Assembly (NCBI GenBank): GCA_027056615.1
Contig: JALUKJ010000426.1
Span: 1-6,609 of the forward strand
Length of the DNA: 6,609 bases
Origin: Campylobacteraceae bacterium
GTDB taxonomy: Bacteria; Campylobacterota; Campylobacteria; Campylobacterales; Sulfurovaceae
Direction of reading: 5' to 3'
Shown here piece by piece: positions 4,581-6,609 of the stretch. Position numbers and translations under genes: made by a program. Numbering within the stretch: the first letter of the stretch is position 1; the number at the start of each line of letters is the position of its first letter. Under the pieces are notes generated by a model, which saw only the letters and a program-made list of their open reading frames with translations, was not told the DNA's origin and made no database searches.

Positions 4581-5209
4581 ATATTTTTTTTAGAAAAGAT
4601 TTTAAGCAAACTTTTTGTTTTTTTTGGTGATATTGCGTTTTTATCTAAGAACTCCGAAATCATGGCGATTCCATCTACATTTTTTATGGCAATAATCTCT
4701 TTAATATTAGATAGATTTATTCCTCCTATAGCAACAATAGGATATTGTACATTTTTTGACCAATTTCTAAGTTCTTTTACTCCTACGGTGTTATAGTTTA
4801 CTTTTTTTGAACTAGTCTCAAAGATAGGACCAATAGCCAAATAACTAGGCTCAATCTCTAATGCCATCTCTATCTCTTTGCTGGTATGAGTACTAACCCC
4901 TAAGCGTATATCTGCTTGGTGTATTTCTTTTAAATTGGCTGTTTCTAAATCATCTTGACCTAAATGTATACCATAAGCTCTATATTTTATAGCAAGTTCC
5001 CAATAGTCGTTAATAAAAAGTCTAGCATTATAATATTCTGAAATTTTAATAGCATTAGCTACCTCATCTTCTAAAGCTTTTCCTTCTAAATCTTTTACTC
5101 TTAATTGGGCTGTTGTAATGCCAAGGGCATAAAGAGTTTTTATTTTATTTGCTCTATCTACTAAAGGGTAAATTCCTAAGGGTGTCTCTCCACAGTTTTT
5201 AAATCTCAC
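4571..5209 (-). CDS. thiE: Thiamine phosphate synthase
   Basis: ThiE joins HMP pyrophosphate and thiazole phosphate to make thiamine phosphate in the cytosol. The 212 residues form a TIM barrel with the family motifs in order: GIYPLVDRA (12-20), TTAQLRVKD (32-40), ARLFINDYWELA (62-73, with Mg2+ and pyrophosphate residues N67 and D68), GIHLGQDDL (80-88, Mg2+ ligand D86), RLGVSTHT (102-109), IGPIFETSSKK (126-136) and VAIGGI (159-164). Several blocks, notably ARLFINDYW and HLGQ-DL, resemble the E. coli-type ThiE more than the Bacillus type. The start is GTG at 5209, with AGGAAG six bases upstream (5216-5221). No TPP-riboswitch-sized leader exists, since only 66 bases separate it from the upstream gene. 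That gap has two TATAAT hexamers, so it may be transcribed on its own. No other thiamine gene is in view. Confidence 0.95.
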   Translation of the reverse strand: MRFKNCGETPLGIYPLVDRANKIKTLYALGITTAQLRVKDLEGKALEDEVANAIKISEYYNARLFINDYWELAIKYRAYGIHLGQDDLETANLKEIHQADIRLGVSTHTSKEIEMALEIEPSYLAIGPIFETSSKKVNYNTVGVKELRNWSKNVQYPIVAIGGINLSNIKEIIAIKNVDGIAMISEFLDKNAISPKKTKSLLKIFSKKNIVT

Positions 5210-5229
5210 AACTATCTTCCTAAAAAAAC

Positions 5230-5255
5230 ATTATAAAGCTTTTTAATTTATTATA
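5230..5255 (-). promoter_or_regulatory. Two -10 hexamers upstream of thiE
   Basis: TATAAT occurs twice on the minus strand, at 5255-5250 and 5235-5230, in the short AT-rich gap before thiE. Neither has a TG extension or a clear -35. The lower one would give a leader of about 14 bases, the upper one about 34. Either could let thiE be transcribed separately from the glycosyltransferase gene, but in AT-rich DNA such matches also arise by chance. Confidence 0.35.
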
Positions 5256-5275
5256 CTATGGCATAACCTAAATTA

Positions 5276-6526
5276 TTACCTAATATCCCCATAAATCAAA
5301 GAGAACTTATTAATTTTACAAAATGTTAATTTTTTTATAATATTTAACATATTTTTTGCAAGTTTTTTTCTATCATAAGCTTCTGCTAACTTTATACATC
5401 CTTTTTTATATTTTAAATAGTTTTCTTTCTCTTTAATCATCATTAATTTAGCAATAAAATCTTCTTCATTTTCAGGTATATAACAGACTCCTGCTTGATA
5501 CTTTTCAATAATCTCTTGAGCTTGACCTTTAACTCCTAATAGTGTAGGTTTTCTCATAGCCGATGCTTCAAATATTTTAGAAGGGATAACAGTTCTAAAA
5601 TTTTCTCTATCTTTTAGAGGAGCTAAAGAGATGTCACATATAGATAAATAGTGAGGAACTTCCTCTTTTGGAATAGAATCTAAAAAAGTTACATTTTTAA
5701 GTTTTAGATTATTGGCTATTTTTATAATATCTTTTTTCATTGCTCCATCTCCAATAAATAAGAAATGAATATCTTTATCTTTAACTTTTGAAATACTATT
5801 CATAATAAAATCTAAACTATGTGCTAATCCATGCGTTCCAATATATCCCACAATAAATTTATTTTGTAAATTTAAACTAGATAATAAATCTAAATCTTTA
5901 TCTCTTTGTCTAAATAGTTCTAAATTTGAACCATTTGTAATAACTTCAATCTTCTCATTAGGAATCCCTCTTGAAATTAAATTTTTCTTAAATGCTTCTG
6001 TTACAGCTATAACTTTGTTACTTTTATGATAAAGGAAAAGCTCTATCTTTTCCAAAGTAGTAGTAATAAATCCTTGCTTAAGTACACCAACTGTTTTTAT
6101 TGATTCTGGCCAAATATCTCTCAATTCAAAAATCCATGGTTTTTGTTTTATTGTACTCAATCCATAAGCTGACCAAGTTGTAAAAAATTGAGGTGACGTT
6201 GCAATAATAACATCACATTTCTGAAATAGCCCAACTCCAAAAGAGACGAAGGCAAAAGATAGATAATCTATCACTCGTTTAAAAAAACCACTGTTTGAAC
6301 TCATATAACTCCAAACACGAATAATATTAATACCATCTATAGTATCTTTTTGATAAAACTTATTTTTATAACCTTTATAAAGTTTACCATGAGGAAAATT
6401 TGGGGCACATGTTATAACCGTTACCTTTGCTCCTTGATTAATCCATTCTTGACAATGTTCATAAGTTCGTGTTGCAGGAGCATTTACTTCTGGGGGAAAG
6501 TTGTCTGTTAAAAATAGTATATGCAT
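5276..6526 (-). CDS. Glycosyltransferase family 4, WbuB/WcaI-like
   Basis: The 416-residue protein is a GT-B fold retaining glycosyltransferase of the kind that adds amino-deoxy sugars in O-antigen, capsule or exopolysaccharide synthesis at the cytoplasmic face of the inner membrane. The N-terminal acceptor domain has FLTDNFPPEVNAPATRTYEH (5-24) and ELRDIWPES (134-142), both typical of the WbuB-like subgroup. The C-terminal donor domain has VGYIGTHG (226-233), FLFIGDGAMK (255-264), the PLKD loop (303-306) and PSKIFEASAMRKPTLLGVKG (315-334). E320 and a Glu near 338-341 fit the E-x-E type nucleotide-sugar site. The start is ATG at 6526, with AAAGG about 10 bases upstream. No other polysaccharide gene is visible, so donor and acceptor cannot be named. 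It may be the end of a surface-polysaccharide cluster lying beyond base 6609. Confidence 0.88.
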   Translation of the reverse strand: MHILFLTDNFPPEVNAPATRTYEHCQEWINQGAKVTVITCAPNFPHGKLYKGYKNKFYQKDTIDGINIIRVWSYMSSNSGFFKRVIDYLSFAFVSFGVGLFQKCDVIIATSPQFFTTWSAYGLSTIKQKPWIFELRDIWPESIKTVGVLKQGFITTTLEKIELFLYHKSNKVIAVTEAFKKNLISRGIPNEKIEVITNGSNLELFRQRDKDLDLLSSLNLQNKFIVGYIGTHGLAHSLDFIMNSISKVKDKDIHFLFIGDGAMKKDIIKIANNLKLKNVTFLDSIPKEEVPHYLSICDISLAPLKDRENFRTVIPSKIFEASAMRKPTLLGVKGQAQEIIEKYQAGVCYIPENEEDFIAKLMMIKEKENYLKYKKGCIKLAEAYDRKKLAKNMLNIIKKLTFCKINKFSLIYGDIR

Positions 6527-6545
6527 AAGAGAAAAACCTTTGTAT

Positions 6546-6582
6546 TTTATAACAATTTTACACTAATTATGATTAAATTATA
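6546..6582 (-). promoter_or_regulatory. Promoter candidates upstream of the glycosyltransferase gene
   Basis: The 83 bases before the gene are extremely AT-rich. A TG-extended hexamer (TG-T-TATAAA) lies at 6554-6546 on the minus strand, and a perfect TATAAT at 6582-6577. They would give leaders of about 12 and 43 bases. No strong -35 is visible, as is usual in Campylobacterota. Which one is used cannot be decided from sequence. Confidence 0.4.
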
Positions 6583-6609
6583 CTATTTTTATATATTAAT
6601 TATTATCAT

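Noticed and set aside
4563..4796. Plus-strand open frame of 77 codons
   Set aside because: It lies antisense inside thiE, whose family motifs are clear. The frame has no ribosome binding site and its hydrophobic translation is what the antisense of this AT-rich gene produces.
5210..5275. TPP riboswitch before thiE
   Set aside because: The 66-base gap is too short for the roughly 100-base aptamer and shows no THI-box sequence.

Overview
The window is AT-rich (rough estimate: low-to-mid 30s % GC) and reads as a chromosomal segment of a Campylobacterota (Epsilonproteobacteria) bacterium. The best evidence is gene order. On the minus strand ispDF is followed by an orphan atypical response regulator of the HP1021/CemR type, then a sulfate adenylyltransferase-like gene, then pgpA. 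As I recall, this is the order Cj1607-Cj1608-Cj1609-Cj1610 in Campylobacter jejuni, and H. pylori keeps ispDF next to HP1021. The higher GC than Arcobacter and the protein style suggest a Sulfurimonas/Sulfurovum-like relative, but the genus is a guess. Every gene I can support is on the minus strand, so transcription runs from high to low coordinates.

In the order of transcription: (1) 5276-6526, a WbuB-like GT4 glycosyltransferase, probably for surface polysaccharide. (2) 4571-5209, thiE (thiamine phosphate synthase), started by GTG. (3) The operon ispDF (4501-3380, TTG start), cemR-like regulator (3383-2499, ATGA overlap), sat-like gene (2521-1328, 23-base overlap) and pgpA (1311-820). A promoter at about 4531-4559 drives it, set among four GTTAC repeats of which two fit the HP1021 box. 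It ends at a hairpin terminator that contains the pgpA stop codon. The operon combines isoprenoid precursor synthesis, a global regulator, a divergent ATP-sulfurylase relative and phosphatidylglycerol synthesis. (4) 246-819, a repeat-rich intergenic region. (5) 1-245, the first 81 codons of an unrecognised winged-helix-like protein that runs off the window.

The intergenic region is the most unusual part. Next to pgpA lie a G9 tract and a pair of inverted GTAG-palindrome units resembling a REP/BIME element (694-764). Then come a degenerate palindrome (639-662) and a large imperfect inverted repeat (497-628). Finally, between an extended -10 (442-450) and the partial gene, about 190 bases can fold as minus-strand RNA into a compact multi-stem structure: a closing helix, three mutually compatible inner arms that abut one another, and a 7-bp pseudoknot from an arm loop to the 3' flank. 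A perfect hairpin that includes the Shine-Dalgarno sequence follows. This looks like an undescribed cis-regulatory RNA or structured leader controlling the winged-helix gene, and it is the main candidate for a novel system here. Its function is not readable from the sequence alone.
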